A DNA stretch of 64,000 nucleotides from Ilex aquifolium (GCA_951799425.1 OX637392.1:57871093-57935092); one strand, 5' to 3'; shown: positions 49,812-62,112, counted from the stretch's first letter. Numbers and translations are program-made. The notes: generated from the sequence alone by a model not told the origin.

Positions 49812-50940
49812 TGTTGGACCAAAAACAGTTTCTCAAAACAGTTATTTAAGTATAAAAACTGAATTTTTGGTCGAGTTTGAGCCTAAATACTTGCTCAAAT
49901 CGAGTAAGTAATGAATGAAAAAATAGGCTCCAAAGTGACCCTTTTGAAATGTGAAAATAGAGGTTGTGCAATGTGTGATTTGACACCAATCTTACATTAG
50001 TTGAGGAAGAAGTTCTAGATGGGCATATATATGCCAAATTTGCTCTATGGAATTGGGCCTCAAGGGATACCACAATTTTATGAGCGGAGCGAGCGCCTAC
50101 ATGCCTTCGGTTCTACCACACATGCGCACGCCACGCCACGACCCGACCCGACTGGGCTGGGCTCAGGTGTGGGTGTGGTTAGACCAAACCCTATCTTTTT
50201 GGAGAAAATTCGTTTAATTAATTGGATGAGAATTTCTAAACCGAAACTAATTTTCGGTATCCGTTGGATCGCACTGGTTCGGATTTGTTGCTTCCCACCG
50301 GTCCGAAATTGAGTTGTGTCTGTTCATAGAGAACAGTTACACAAGTGGTGTCTTCTGGCTTGTATTTGTCTTCTGGGTTGTGTCTTTTAGTATGATGGTT
50401 GTCCGAAAAGTCACTAGAATGTCTATAAATACTTAGGCTCTCATTACCATTCTAGATCCAATTCATCTAATACATTCTTAGTCATTTAAGGCAGTCTCAT
50501 ACATTATTAAGGCAGTCTGCATTTTGGAGAGTACACAACCCAATTTCTGGTTCGTTGGACGGGTAGATTGGAGTGTGACTTATACTCGTGTAAAGATCAT
50601 TGTATCCTGGGAGACAGACGCTTGATATTCCATAAGCACTGTGTCTGGGGGCGAAATTTGTCTTAAAGACGTAGTGTCAAACACTAGCCTTGATCTACCT
50701 AAAGTTCAATAACAGTTTCTGTTCTGCAATCGAGTTAGTATTTATATTATTTAGACAAACAGTTACGTGTAACTATTTAGTTAAGACTACCGTAACTGTT
50801 TCGTTTATTCTTCTTTAATTGTTTCAATTTCCTGTGTAACTGTTTCGTATTTGATTGTTACTGTTTTGTTATACAATACATATTTCAAATCAGAAATTTC
50901 AATAAGTGATTTTACTATATTTGGAATACCACAAACAACA
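49812..50940 (+). mobile_element. Solo LTR, 1129 bp, copia-like
   Basis: Starts TGTTGGACC and ends CAAACAACA. Flanks are ATATT (49807-49811) and AGATT (50941-50945), a 5-bp duplication with one mismatch. Copy B lacks it and reads straight through (gtcatattaacaatcttg near 63465), which confirms insertion. A TATA box (ctataaatac) lies at about 50430. A single LTR with no internal region results from LTR-LTR recombination. Confidence 0.85.
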
Positions 50941-52444
50941 AGATTAACAATCTTGAAATGATCTAAAGCGTTCGAATGATTTTATAAGTTTTGGATTTGA
51001 AACTCTTTCTACTTTATTATATAGATTATTATTTTGTTTGTTTAATATTAATTAGATCACTTATAATATTATTAGATTATTCCATACTAAAAAATCAAAT
51101 ATAACACATGTATATAATAATTTAACATAGATATGATTTTATTTCTTTAGATGTTGATATAGAAAATTGTATTTGAATGTACTACTTAATAAAGGAGTTC
51201 AAAAGAATTTAGAAGTCCTTATAAAAAAGTTTAAAATAAGTTGAAAGTTAAAAAATGGGTGTAATTGACTTTATTCTAATAATTAAGAATGAAATAATAA
51301 ATCAAATTTTTTTCACAAATACTGACATTTATAAGTAATATATAAATACTAGTAATTACCCGTGCCTGAAGGCACTACGTTACTCGTAAAAAATGAACAA
51401 AAAATTCTCCAAAGTAACACCACATATACATATACAAATACATTAGGAAAAAAAATATTGACATAACCAAATCAAATTTATAATTTTTAAACAATAAATG
51501 AAATTAATAAAATCTTTCTTATATTCGTCACCATTATCATAATTCAATTCAATAACATAATATAATTATAAACTCAATCCACCAAAATAATAAATATTTC
51601 AAACAAAAAACTGCCCACAAATGCAATAATCTATATAATAAAAATAAGTTCACAAATGTTGTCAAAAAAATAAGTTTAGTCATTTGAAATTCCACCAGCT
51701 TTCAAAAAAAATGAATACAACCTATAAAAAAAATTTATATTTAGATGTTTTTCCATTCTCTAAAAACATACAAATATTTTTTTCAATTCATCCACATTCA
51801 AATAATAAAAAGATTGAGAAAACATATTTAAAAAATGTGTAGAACCTGTTAATTTTTATTTATATTTAAGATTTTCTCATTCTATGAAATCATAGAAAAA
51901 AATAAAATATTTTCTCATTTGAGTACTGATTGTGGTCTTGTTAAACATGCAAATCTTGAGTAAATAAGCAATTAAAAATAGCAATACACATTTAACATAT
52001 AACATATTTGTATAATGATAAATTCATGTCAAAGCATGCACAACTAAACCAAGACAAAAATTAATTAAAAGGAACAAATATTTAATGATAATCAGACAAC
52101 AAATTTTTAATATGAATTAAAAATAACAAATTCATTACTACTTACCTGGTGAAGAAGAAAATGCGTATTTTGGTAATGTGTAGCTCTGTGAGAAAATAGT
52201 AATTAAATTGACAAAAACAATTAGTCAAAATATCACATACACCATAATTGAAATATATTCAATTACAATAGAAAGTAAGTAAGAAAGAAAGGGAGTGCTT
52301 ATAATTATCAAAAATTTAGAGAGAGAAGAAACCCGAACCCGAAACACATGAACACACAAAAAAAAAAAATTAGACAGACCTGAACCCTGAACACACACAA
52401 AAAAAACCAAAACACACAATGACACACACACACATGAACACCAT

Positions 52445-52526
52445 GGTAGACGCATGAACACGAACACGAATACGAACACGAACACGAATACGAATACGAA
52501 CACAAACACAAACACAAACACAGGCA
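52445..52526. repeat. Hexanucleotide repeat (CGAACA / CAAACA)n
   Basis: Units cgaaca, cgaata and caaaca in tandem, about 13 copies. Reading frames through it give artificial VFVFVF-type peptides on the other strand. Confidence 0.85.
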
Positions 52527-53256
52527 CACATATGAACACACACATGAACACAGCGTCAGGGCTATGGCCCCCTATCATGTGTTACCTGTATATATTTATA
52601 ATGTTACCTAAATCTCTATGATGTGTCATTTTATTATTGAAAGTAATATATTGTTTACTATTTATAATGTGTCATTTTCTCTTTGGGTTTTTTTTTTCCT
52701 CTTTGGTTTTTCTCTTAAGGACGAAGCTGCGGCTGTTTATTTTTTGTTTCCTTTAGTTTTGGTGTTACCACCCTTCTTGCACCGACTGGCCCCGGGTCTA
52801 ATAATTAAGGGAAACACTATATTACAGATTTTTTACTTTTTGGTATCTTTGTGTTCTTGTTCCCAAATGAGTCACATGTCTGCCAAATATCAATCCAAAT
52901 ATCGTCACTCTAATGTGTAACTTGTCAAAAAAATATATTAAGTCAAATTTCAATGACTCTTTAAGAAACTAAAAAATTATAAATCCACAAATATAAAAAC
53001 CTATACTATAAACACTGACACGAACACACAAAATATTGTTACTCTAAAGTGTAACCCGTCACAAAGATAAATCAAATTTCAATAACTATTTAAAAAACTA
53101 AAAAAACATTATAAATAAACAAATATTAAAATCTACGAACACATGAAGACAGACATGAACACACAAAAAAAATAAAAAAACCCAAAACACACAAAGGCAC
53201 ACACACAATGTTAACATAAACACACAGACACAAAAAATCCAAAACATATGCACAGT

Positions 53257-53289
<33 letters not shown>

Positions 53290-53462
53290 GAAACCCAGAA
53301 ACACAATGAAAACAGACGTGATCACACACATGAACACACACAAAAAAACCCAAAAACACAATGACACACACAAACACAAACACAAAATACACAAATGGTC
53401 AGCCATTGAATGGCCAAGGTGGGCCCAACGCTTATTAGTTAATAGGAAGTAATATGCGTCCC

Positions 53463-53830
53463 AATAGCTGTCTTCTTCGTCATCTCCGCTGAGAGATTTA
53501 GGGAAAAGCCAGGATTCATCACCAAGATTATCCGATGTTTAAAATAAACATTCACATTCTCCAGTTAGAGATTTAAGAAAAAGCCAAGAATCATCTCTCA
53601 GAATATCAAATTCTTCTTCGCAGCCAAATTCACATTCTCCGGCGAGAGGGAGTTCTATTGAGCAGAATGTTCGCATTCCTGTTCCAGCACCACCTCGCCC
53701 GGCTCTTTCGATTCCGCCGCCACCACCACTGCCGCCATTTAGGCACTGGGAAAGTCCTACAACTCCTACCCCACTTGTTCCTAAGCAAATATCTAAGCCA
53801 CCAGTTTCTGGTAACCCCTTTGAAGAAAGA
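53463..53830 (+). pseudogene. Captured gene fragment, probably a plant formin proline-rich (FH1) region
   Basis: Plus strand (opposite to the Helitron): a Ser-rich segment with RDLRKSQESSLRISNSSS, then IPVPAPPRPARSIPPPPPLP, then HWESP and ISKPPVSGNPFEE. Ser-rich sequence, a poly-Pro block, a W-E-(S/I)-P phrase and a KPPV phrase in that order recall the region before FH2 in plant class I formins, which nucleate actin. No FH2 domain is present. The Ser-rich part is partly duplicated (53466-53533 and 53549-53620) with a stop between. An unrelated extensin-like protein is the alternative. Confidence 0.45.
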
Positions 53831-54417
53831 GAGAGCGAGATAGAGAGAATTGAAGAAACCCATAACACAAAGACACAAAAACCCAGAATACACACACACA
53901 AAAACCCAGAATACACACTCACTCACAAAAAAACCCAGAATACCTGGACTCCTAGCGATGTTGGTGTGTGTTGTGTTGCAGTGGGTGGTTCTGTGTGTGT
54001 TGCAGGCGCAAGGTAGAGACTGGGAGGAAATGAGAGGGTGTTACTCCAGTGTGGTATGTGTTGCAGTGGGGTGGTTCGGTGTGTGTTGCAAGGGCAAGGT
54101 AGACAGAGAGGAAGAGGGAGAGAGAGGGGTATCAAGAGATAGTTAGACTTGCTGGAGGTGTGTCTGGTGAGTTAGCAATTGAGATAAGGGATAGATAGGT
54201 TATTTGTTTTTGAAAATGACAGAGAGTTATAGGGAGATAGAGTTAGCTGAGATAAGAGTCTTTTTGTATCAGTTAGTATGAGATAAGAGAAGAGTGTTAG
54301 ATGAGAGATAGGAGTGTTAGAAAAATCTGTGATTAGGACCGTCGGATCAATAATATTGAATTAATCTCAACCGCGAAAAGCTCAAGACAAACCCAGCTAA
54401 CTACTTTATTATATAGA

Positions 54418-54702
54418 TAGATATATATTAAGGGTTATCTAATTAAACTACGGCCCAACCAAAAATTACATTAGTGATTATTTTGCTCTATATAATTCGG
54501 GTTATCACATATATGCTCATAGGAACTAACAAAGTTGTGTCATAGTACTATCATACATGTTATTTGGAATAAAACAACAAGCTCAAAGAAATCTCCAAAA
54601 ATAACAGATTTTTTTGGAAAGAACGAAACGGTTGACATTAACCACTGCTTCATCAATTTGTATAAGAGCTACCTAAGTAGCTAACCATGCAACCATTGCC
54701 TT
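54418..54702. other. End of spacer copy A and 3' flank of MATE remnant
   Basis: 54418-54560 is repeated at 63870-64000. The remaining 140 bp lead into the MATE final exon. No other feature. Confidence 0.5.
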
Positions 54703-54771
54703 TCAGTAATTCAAAAGAGACTCATCTTTCTTGTCTCCCCAATTTTGCAACCGATGCCTGACATTCTCCAC
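54703..54771 (-). pseudogene. Isolated final exon of a second MATE transporter gene
   Basis: 69 nt after an AG acceptor, ending TGA, exactly the length of the last exon of the intact MATE gene (16543-16611). It reads VENVRHRLQNWGDKKDESLLNY against [22 protein letters not shown]. The flanking intron and 3' UTR (ctaaccatgcaaccattgcc) also match. None of the six upstream exons is found on the minus strand between 54772 and 64000. It is therefore a remnant, or its exons lie beyond the window. Confidence 0.8.
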
Positions 54772-55969
54772 CTAAAAATTCAAACATTTCATACTATGAT
54801 ATATATGATTAGTACAAGTTATTAATCTGTTTTTTGATATGCGTCTGTATTCACTTATTATAAATGAAGAATCAAGTCTTATAACTTTGAAATAATGCAT
54901 CTATAGCAAATAATAAAATATTTTCGGAGATATGATTAGGGGTGTTCACGGGCTAGGCTGGGTTCGGCCCGCAAAATTTGTTTCGGACTAGGCCTTGGTA
55001 GGGTAGTCTCAACCCTTATTCGGATGAGTTATCAGACGGGCTAGACCGAACTTTGGGTAGGGGTAGACCACTCGCAACCAAATCTGCCACTCATTAGTGG
55101 GGGGGCCTATTGGGAGGGCGGGCGGGCTGGCTTGTTGGTACGGGCCTATGGGCCTATAGGAAGGGCCTACAGACGGGCCTACTGGACAACCTTTTTATAT
55201 ATAACTTTATTTAGAAATAATGAATATTTTTGTAAATTACATTTTTAAATTAAAAGTAGAGTCAAAATGGACAAAAAATAAATAATGAATAATTTTATTT
55301 ATAAATAAGGGAGGAACTGCATCATAATAGCATGAGCACATTCCAACTAGATTGACAGTTACCCACCTATCTATCATTTGCACAACTCTACCCTTTAAAG
55401 CGTATCTGTTTAATATATGAAAAAGAAAATAATATATTATTTATAATATCTAAATTTCTAAAACTTTGAATTCCAGCATTGGTGGACTTGTTTCCATGTT
55501 TTGACTGGGCTGAGCGGGTGGGCCCATGGGCTAGGTTGAGCAGGCTCATGGGTACTCATTGAGTTGAGTATTTATATTTATGTTAAATAACACAAGTAAT
55601 AAAACAAAATAAATATAATAATATATTAAAAAAAACACACACACTAATACACTAAAAATTACACACACATATATTAATACACCAAAACACACACACTAAT
55701 ACACCCGACCCTTGACCCTTGACCCATGACCTGACCCATGACACAAGTAATAAATAAATGTGATTGTGGTTTTTGTGTGTTGGTATATGTGTGTATTTTT
55801 GATGTATTAATATATGTTCATATTAAGATTTTTAATTATTTTAGTGGTTAATAGGTTTAACTTAACTCATTATGATCTAACCCAGTATAATTCATGTATT
55901 AAACGGATTGAAAATAAATTAGATTTATTTTACATCTAATCCATCTTAAACCAAACAATTCATAACTAA
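54772..55969. other. Intergenic sequence with hAT-like end and (AC)n tracts
   Basis: TAGGGGTGTTCACGGGC at 54947 looks like the left end of a hAT element. It is followed by repeated gggcctat/gggcgggc sequence to 55180 and a related patch at 55510-55560. No matching right end was found. (AC)n-rich at 55630-55700. Confidence 0.45.
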
Positions 55970-56808
55970 GGTGGGGTTTGATAAAATTGAAAACTGAAGT
56001 CTGAAAGCTGAAAGCTGAATGCTGAATTTGTGGACTGTTTGATATTCACTGAATTTTAAATACTGAATTGAACTAAACTGTTTGATAACTACACAGAGCT
56101 GACGTCTAAAAATAAATTAATTTTTAGTTTTACCCTTTCACTCTTTAATTTAAAAATATTTATAAAATATGTCATAACATAAATCATAATCACTATTATT
56201 ATATTGTAGTCTATATTTAAAAAATATTTTATCAAAATAAATAAATAAATAACATCTGAATAATACAATAAGTGAATAAATAACAAATTGAATAACATAA
56301 TAAGTGCAAAATAAAATCTGACAAAAAAAAAAGATACTAACTAATAAATAATCAAATAATATTGAAAAAAATACAATAAAGTAGATTTCATTAACAATAT
56401 GTGTGTGTGCCGTGTGTGTGTAAGTATGTGTGTGTGTAGTGTGTGCATTTGTATGTAATTATAATTATGTATGTATATTTTTGTTACAGAAAACAAGGGA
56501 AAAAAAAAGATCGACAAGGAGAATATATAGGTTAGGGGTTTTGAAGAGAAGACTAATTAGAGTTTTAATATGATTGTAAAATATTTCGGGGTATAATTGT
56601 CATATTGTAAATATTATTAAAAATGGTTTTGTTGAGCGTTTTCAGCTTTCGGAATTAAATAAGGGATCTCCTACTTAATATTGTAGCCTATTTTTAAAGA
56701 GCACTTAACATATTAAGAGAGTTTAAATTTTGGTTATCAAACGAGCTTAATTAATAAGTGATTGATACATTCATTTTAAGTGCTGAATTTGGGTTAACAA
56801 ACACACCC
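55970..56808. mobile_element. Tourist-like TIR element, 839 bp
   Basis: Left end GGTGGGGTTTGATAA and right end (reverse complement) GGGTGTGTTTGTTAAC, with TAA on both sides (55967-55969 and 56809-56811). Internal (TG)n at 56400-56440. No coding capacity. The termini are only loosely inverted. Confidence 0.55.
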
Positions 56809-56999
56809 TAACTCAACCCATCAATTTGGTTAATATTACCTACATTCAAGGAAATTTGTTTAATATTAAGTCTATTTTGATTTTCATTGTCCAAAATATC
56901 TTTATTAGTTATATTTAATTACAAAAAAAATTAAAATTAACAACTCTTAAATTTTAGGAGTTTTACTACTATTAAAATTCTCTCTCTTATATCTATTTA

Positions 57000-59164
57000 C
57001 TAGTAATTGCCCGTACCTGAAGGCATTACATTACTCGTAAAAATTGTAAATATTTTTTTATAAGTAAAGGCAATGTATAATAATACAATTTTAATAATAC
57101 AACGATCAAATTGATATTATTCAACCTGTATGCAGAACATATATAATCAAACATTTATATAATGAAAGTCACGCTACAACTACTACAACATATTAATTCA
57201 AAAATCTGAAAACATATAATTATTATTGATTAAACATCCATAATTTTAACATTTTTAATAAACTTTATCTCAAATTTCAAAAAAATATAACTATTTATTT
57301 TTCTGCATGTTTCTACCTAAAGTTCATAACATTATCTCTGCACCATTTTTTCAATGTGAGTTTGTGTAACTTTTGTGAGGAAAACATCAAAAAGTTTCAC
57401 ATGAATTCTCGTAACTGTAAAAAATTTTGTTGAGAAATTAAAATCAGTTTCCATGTGAGTTCAACTTAAATATTCGTAAAATTCAATCGAATTTAAGTTT
57501 AGGTGGGGCTATTCGCACTCCACAAATTTTCATTCTCACCCTATTTAATTTCTCATTATCAAACTACTAAGCCCACCCCTTTTATACTCACCCCATTAGT
57601 AACTAAGTTCACTCCATACTACATACAACCCATTTAATAAATAAACTCACCTTACATTTTGTCATAATTAGGATTTCACTCTCTATTTCATCTTATGCAC
57701 TCACAAAAATACTTTTTCAATATGAATTTTTCTAGTGAGATACAGGTTAGTATTACTTCTCAATTTAATTCTATGTTTGATTTCCTGTTTGTTGTATGAA
57801 TTTTCATTATTTTCGGTATGTTTTGATATCTCTGTCAAGTTTAATAATTTTTTTTTAGAATTTATATGTGTGTATATATATGTATGCTTTCAGATTATTT
57901 ATTTATTTTATCTTGTTTAGATTTTACATCTATGCTTGTTATTTTTTTTCTTGTTCAATTTTGTGTTTGTGCTTGATATTTTTTTTTCATGTCTGGTTTT
58001 ACGTCTTGTGGTTTTGTGTTGTATAGTTTTGTTTATTCCTTTAATCTTTGCTTTATTTTTTTTTCCTTTTTGTTTCGATTTGCTTCTTTCTTCTTCTTTT
58101 TTTTTCCTTATTTCGTTCTTTTCTTTTTAAAGGGGCTGTATGTAACATGAGGTGGACTTAGTTAATAATGAGGTGGACATAGAAAGGATGAATTTAGTAG
58201 TTTGATGATGAGAAATTAAATATGGTGGGAATGGAGGTTTGAAGTGAGAATAACCCCACCCTTTAAGTTTAAACACGAATTTATACTTTATATTCAACAG
58301 TTAAATTCAGCTCAATTCAAGTCCTAATCATAATTACGTCAAACCGAGAATTAAATTTAAGTTCGACTCAATTAACATTTTTATCTTAAACCTACAAACT
58401 AATTCTTATCTATTCCCGTTCACTGTGACGCCATAACTTTTTTTGTTTTTAGTTATTCTTTATTACTTTTACAATTAGTTTCAATTTGACTTCAACTTCA
58501 ATACTCGTAAAATTCAAGTAAAGTTAAGTTTCAGTAAGAATATATATTTTATACTCGACGATTAAATTCAGCTCAATTCAAATCCTAATCATAATCACTT
58601 CGAACCAATAATCGAGTAAAATGAAAAAATTCTTATAATTTTTGGGCGGAAAAAAAATTTGGAGGAGAAATTTCGACCGTTTGATCAATAATCTTAAACA
58701 CAATCTGAGCCATGAAAAGGTCCAGATAAATAATGTTATCTCCCTTAGTATATAGATATACCACAAATTACATATATGTTATTCGCCTATTATAGCATTC
58801 AAATATTATAGTTTTTTTTTTTAATTTTAATGCACAATATGACTTATATTATAGTCATTCGACTCGTTTTGACGCAAAGAATCTGTATTTAAGGTCCATT
58901 TATTTATTTTAAAATTTTAAAATAATCTTTAATTAGAATTACAATTAACGACCTAATTAATATGTAGTATAAGATAGAGAGAGATAAAGTTTTATAAGAG
59001 AGATAAGAGTCTTACAATTGTGGAATGAATGGAAGTCTTGCTCCAAAAATTAGGGGGGGGGGGGAAGGAAATTTTGTATTTGGACCATCGGATCAATATT
59101 TCTTCAAGCAATATGAGTCGCGAAAAGTTAAAGACAAAGAAATCTAGCTACTTTATTATATAGA
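57000..59164 (-). mobile_element. Non-autonomous Helitron in spacer copy B
   Basis: Minus strand: 5' TCTATATAATAAAGTAG at 59164. The 3' end is GCCTTCAGGTACGGGCAATTACTAG at 57000, with host A56999 and T59165. Copy A at 28590-28600 (cttatatcaatctatatcc) is the empty site. Length 2165 bp including a 760-bp nested MITE. A run of 12 G lies at 59053-59064. Confidence 0.9.
57502..58261. mobile_element. Mutator-like MITE nested in a Helitron
   Basis: Long TIRs of over 100 bp: GGTGGGGCTATTCGCACTCC at the left, and GGTGGGGTTATTCTCACTTC read from the right. Shared inner blocks include atttaatttctcat and caaactactaa. The repeat TTTAAGTTTA flanks both sides (57492-57501 and 58262-58271). A duplication of 9-10 bp and long TIRs fit MULE-type MITEs. 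Confidence 0.85.
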
Positions 59165-61207
59165 TATCCATATAAAGAATAAAACTATTATTTGTCTCTC
59201 CCTCATATATAGTGACATTCAAAAATAGAAAAATAGTAGCACTTACGCACAAAAAAATAATAACATTCAAAAATAAAAAAATAGTAACATTGAATATTAA
59301 TATTTTAAAAAAATAACAGTAGTAACATAATCAACAAAAAAATTAACATTAAATATTGATATTTCAGAAAAATAGTAACATTCAATATTAGTAGTAATAT
59401 ACTCATCAAAAAAATAAAAACATGCACAACAAAAAAATAGCAACATACGTAGTAACATTCAACATTAAATTAACCATAGTCTTCTCAGCAAAAAAAAAAT
59501 TTGAGAGAGAGAGAGAGAGTGTGTGTGTGTGTGTGTGTGATGTCAAGTTTAAATTTGAATTTCAGATTTTATGGAAAAAAAATTTCATTAAGTGTGAATC
59601 AAGGATGATTGTTTAGGAAAATGATTTAATGTTGAAGATTGCTTTTAAGTCATTAGAAGGGCATTTTGAGTTTTAAAAAAATAGTAGATTTAATTACTTA
59701 TTAGTAAGATTAAAAACGAACTTACTCCCAAATAAGTTTTCTTGGTGGACTAAACTTATTATAACCCCCTTAAGGAATACTCATCCCTAATTTTCACTTT
59801 TAAGAAATAAATTGTGCAAGAGTTATTTTTCCATCATTTCATTTGCTTTATTAAATAAATTATAAAACATAAATGTATTTGATTACCATGAAAAATTTGC
59901 AGGAAAGTTTTAAAAAAATTTCATTCTATTGTCTGGAAGAAAAAAAATTACAAGAAAATTTATTCGATTGTATAAATTACCCTTATTTATATTAAATCGG
60001 TCTAAGGAAGAAAAAAAAAATTATAATTAAAGTTATAAAATTTAAAAAAAAAGTGGCCCCAAACCTAATTTTGGGACAAGCATTAGTACGAAGATCTTTG
60101 AGCTAAATTATATGGTTAACTAAATCCATACTAAGCTTTTTAAAAATTAATAAATAATAAAATATTTTTTAAAAAGTAAGGATAAAAAGTGAAGTTAGTT
60201 ATAGATCACAAATTTCTTGCATTTCCTTGGGTTTTTTACAAGAAAAAAAAAGTTGGTTAAAGAAAATTATTTTTCATTATTTTCTATTTCATACTAACCA
60301 AATACGTGAAAATTTCGAAAATTTTCTCTTTCTTACATTTTCTATAATAATCTTGCTAAACTAACGGACCCTAAGGATAAACACTCAAATGCAAAATATT
60401 TCTCACATATCTATTTGGTGGATTTGCAGCAGATAAGAGATATGGATTTAATCCTTATCTTAGTGATATACATTTGGAAATTGATTTGGAAAGGAAATCC
60501 TAATCTTTATCTCTAACACGCCCTTGCAAGTGTAGCATCCCGTTAAAGAGCTGAGCTTGTCACGAAGAAGATGGAATCGAGGAGTAGACAACGGTTATAA
60601 TCCTTGGTTGATAGGTATCAAATTTCAGGTGATTTCTAGGCAACTTTATCATGAACAAAGTGAAAAACTATTTCAACATGCTTCATTTTATTGTGAAAAA
60701 TTGGATTGTAGTAATATATTTGGTGCTGAGGTTGATGAATTTGATGAAGACAAAGGCCGAATGAGTGTGTCTCTTAATCTTTGATTTGAAGACGCTTTGG
60801 CGGATTTAATGAAGACAAAGGTCGGATGGGCGTGCCTTTTAATCTTCAATTTGGCATCGATTTTGGTGGATTTTCTTATTGTTCTTTGTGTTAATCTGCT
60901 TGAAGATGGTATGAATCTCTCGAAAGACCTTGATGGTGTATTCTTCGTCTCAAATATAGATTTGTAGGGCTTGAATGCTAGTGGACTCGAGTAGAGCTTT
61001 TGCTGACCTTCCTTTCGCCTGATTTCCTAACTTTTTGGCTTGTGGTTTTTTCCTAGATTTTTAGCCTCTCTTTCCCCCTTCCCCCCTGGCAAATACATAT
61101 GGGCTTCATGGGCTTGGCTTGCATTCAATTTGGGCCTTAATGAATTTTGGAGGCCTCTCCCAATTTTAGTTTGGATTGGGTCTTATGGTTGGACTTTTGT
61201 TATTTTT
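59165..61207. repeat. Repeat block X, copy B
   Basis: Matches 28600-30890 almost throughout, including the aaaaatagtaacatt section, the GA tract (59504-59519, here extended by GT to 59540) and the 60530-60960 segment. It lacks about 215 bp found in the other copy. No protein recognised. Confidence 0.65.
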
Positions 61208-61944
61208 TTCATTTATTTTGTTTAGATCTATTTGGATTTTAATTTTTATTTAGACTTATGAATTTAGGTCTAGCCTAATTTAATTTAAGAACTTGTTTAA
61301 TTTTAATTTAAGCTTCAATTATAGACATTATTTTTTGATTTCCACAAATGTTCCCTCGAGACTTGTTTTGCATATTAGATTTTTGTATAAGATATGTAAA
61401 CCAATCTTAAATTACAATTTTAAAAGAAATTTTTACTTTTTTTTTAAAAAAAAATTATCAATTGAAAGTTCCAATTTGGCTAAGAATTGAAATAAATTTT
61501 TTTTTATGTAGTGCAGCAATTCCATTTGTATAAAAAAATACAAAGGTATCGAATTTTAGTGTTAAAAAGAAGAAGGTATTGGACATATACCTGACAGGGC
61601 CATTAAAAGAAAACATTATGCACTACACATGGTGGACTACACATATCAAAGTACTTAAACAAATGTGAAGGGACATGACTTATGCCTTTTTTTTGAAGCC
61701 GGACTTATGCCTTTTAAATGCTTGCTGACTGCGTCCACTATTGAAGAGTGGTGATATCCCACTGGCCAATTCACAATCATATCCTAATTTTATCCTATTT
61801 TTTTTTTATCGTAATCATAGCCTAATTTTTTTTAAGTGTAATTATGTTCATCTTTTTTTATCACATATTCATGTTTTGTAAGTTTTTTTTAATAACAACG
61901 AGATAAAGTACTGATGACTGCCGTGGCCCTCTGTTTTTTTTTTT
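61208..61944. other. Spacer copy B, unassigned sequence
   Basis: Counterpart of 40738-41460. In this copy it directly follows block X, where copy A has about 9.8 kb of inserted sequence. No gene recognised. Confidence 0.5.
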
Positions 61945-62112
61945 AGCAATGCTGTATAACTCAAATCTGTAACTCAAATTTGCATCTCAAATGAAAGAAG
62001 ACCATTAGATCAATAGGTCCCATTTAAAAAAGTTGATGGGATCCATTCATCCAATGAAACCCTTCATTTGAGATGCAATTTTAAGTTACAAATTTGAGAT
62101 ATATAGTATTTC
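61945..62112. mobile_element. Small fold-back MITE, ~168 bp
   Basis: Arms gctgtataactcaaatctgtaac...gcatctcaaatgaaa and, reversed, actatatatctcaaatttgtaac...gcatctcaaatgaag are inverted. Absent at the matching point of copy A (41446-41467), so it inserted after the duplication or was lost from A. Confidence 0.65.

Larger units (their letters stand above)
47860..51025 (-). mobile_element. Non-autonomous Helitron containing a solo LTR
   Basis: Minus strand: host A (T51026 on plus), 5' TCTATATAATAAAGTAG at 51025, and 3' terminus GCACGGACAATTACTAG at 47860, followed by host T (A47859 on plus). Length is 3166 bp, of which 1129 bp is an inserted LTR. Copy B (about 62206-63546) has the same 5' end but lost the 3' part. 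An exon-like frame at 49105-49344 is shared with copy B but its source is not recognised. Confidence 0.75.
51349..54417 (-). mobile_element. Non-autonomous Helitron with captured proline-rich gene fragment
   Basis: Minus strand: 5' TCTATATAATAAAGTAG at 54417. The 3' terminus is GTGCCTTCAGGCAC hairpin, then GGGTAATTACTAG ending at 51349. Host A-T flanks are present (A51348 and T54418 on plus). Copy B near 63868 shows the empty site (tataaata then gagatatata), fixing both borders. Length 3069 bp. The inside has two related low-complexity tracts (52320-52560 and 53140-53400, acacacaaaaaacccaa type) and the formin-like fragment. Confidence 0.92.
28535..54560. repeat. Spacer duplication, copy A
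   Basis: Colinear in pieces with copy B. The pairs are 28540-30890 with 56938-61207; 40738-41300 with 61208-61770; 41420-41620 with 61900-62200; 48000-49810 with 62200-63470; 50946-51348 with 63471-63868; and 54418-54560 with 63870-64000. Gaps in the matches are occupied by transposons in one copy or are deletions in the other. It works as a natural empty-site comparison. Confidence 0.8.

Noticed and set aside
52225-52578. Open frame of VF/CL-type repeats on the minus strand
   Set aside because: It is the translation of a hexanucleotide microsatellite and an AC-rich tract, not a protein gene.
53098-53406. Cys/Val-rich hydrophobic frames on the minus strand
   Set aside because: Produced by (ACACAA)n and (GA)n low-complexity sequence. 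Overlapping frames give equally artificial peptides.
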